NCBI RefSeq assembly: GCF_000383415.1
Contig: NZ_KB911261.1
Span: forward strand, 1-64,000
From: Hyphomicrobium zavarzinii ATCC 27496
GTDB taxonomy: Bacteria > Pseudomonadota > Alphaproteobacteria > Rhizobiales > Hyphomicrobiaceae
Length of the DNA: 64,000 nucleotides
Reading direction: 5' to 3'
In this document: positions 63,701 through 64,000 of the stretch, piece by piece
Position numbering within the stretch: the stretch's first letter is position 1
How the letters are laid out: every line of letters begins with the position of its first letter
Program-made: the position numbers and the translations under genes
Notes under the pieces: model-generated
Databases searched by the model: none
What the model saw: the letters and a program-made list of their open reading frames with translations, nothing else
What the model was told of the DNA's origin: nothing

Positions 63701-64000
63701 TTAGCCGATGCGCGTCACAATGCGTGTCTTGATGCCGAGCTTGGCCGCGCCGAGCAGAAGTGCCTCGCGCGCGATCTGATCGGGAACGCCGTCCAGCTCG
63801 AACATGATGCGGCCCGGCTTGACGCGCGAGACCCACAGCTCGATGCCGCCCTTGCCCGAGCCCATGCGGACTTCGGCGGGCTTCTTCGTCACCGGCACAT
63901 CCGGGAAGATGCGGATCCACACACGGCCAGCGCGCTTCATGTGGCGCGTGATGGCACGGCGTGCTGCCTCGATCTGGCGCGCGGTGACGCGCTCGGGCTC
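63701..64000 (-). CDS. rplP: 50S ribosomal protein L16, partial
   Basis: C-terminal part of L16 (99 codons visible), cut by the right edge. [40 protein letters not shown] and [20 protein letters not shown] are diagnostic, ending in RIVTRIG. It opens the visible part of the S10-spc cluster. Confidence 0.96.
   Translation of the reverse strand, partial: EPERVTARQIEAARRAITRHMKRAGRVWIRIFPDVPVTKKPAEVRMGSGKGGIELWVSRVKPGRIMFELDGVPDQIAREALLLGAAKLGIKTRIVTRIG

Overview
The window is a GC-rich alphaproteobacterial chromosome segment. The ribosomal proteins, KdpFABC-DE, the porin pair (mature start ADLGGNCC followed by a short coiled coil), IalB, the SPINDLY-type glycosyltransferase and the MASE1-GGDEF-EAL protein all suggest Hyphomicrobiales, perhaps a Hyphomicrobium-like genus. 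The genus is an inference. I saw no tRNA, rRNA, CRISPR array, transposase or phage gene.

Region 1 (1-7620, minus strand) is a two-partner secretion locus: an IalB-like periplasmic protein, a TpsB outer-membrane transporter, and a TpsA exoprotein longer than 1737 residues with GLUG repeats and MBG/YDG domains. TpsA runs off the left edge. Region 2 (8050-23058) looks like a cell-surface and glycan locus. It holds a DUF2189-like membrane protein, a Wzy/WaaL-type polymerase or ligase, a UDP-glucuronate decarboxylase, a 1897-residue protein made almost wholly of Ser/Thr-rich octapeptides, a TPR-GT41 (SPINDLY/OGT-like) glycosyltransferase directly behind it, a lipid A-type acyltransferase, and a duplicated proline-rich protein. 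The octapeptide protein paired with the GT41 enzyme is my candidate for an undescribed system.

Region 3 (23377-33896, minus strand) carries an EnvZ/OmpR-like two-component pair and a complete potassium-uptake operon: a 27-residue peptide, kdpF, kdpA, kdpB, kdpC, kdpD, kdpE and possibly a small membrane protein. A KdpE-box-like direct repeat lies upstream. Region 4 (33895-53014) is mixed: an aminoglycoside-phosphotransferase-like kinase, a chemoreceptor, an NTF2-like protein, a MASE1-PAS-GGDEF-EAL protein, UDP-glucose dehydrogenase, a small exported protein, two paralogous porins with terminators, a UbiH-type hydroxylase, a second lipid A-type acyltransferase, a VWA protein, a papain-like protein, a Cys-cluster protein, a small exported protein, and a divergent AraC regulator/cupin pair.

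Region 5 (53231-64000, minus strand) is the S10-spc-alpha ribosomal cluster from rplP (cut by the right edge) to rplQ, with secY, adk and rpoA, closed by a strong terminator. It is collinear with the canonical order, but has a 409-bp gap with hairpins between rplO and secY.

Likely links between genes: Ugd (40709) makes UDP-glucuronate and the decarboxylase (11295) turns it into UDP-xylose for surface glycans. The polymerase/ligase and the acyltransferases serve the outer envelope. KdpDE controls the kdp genes.
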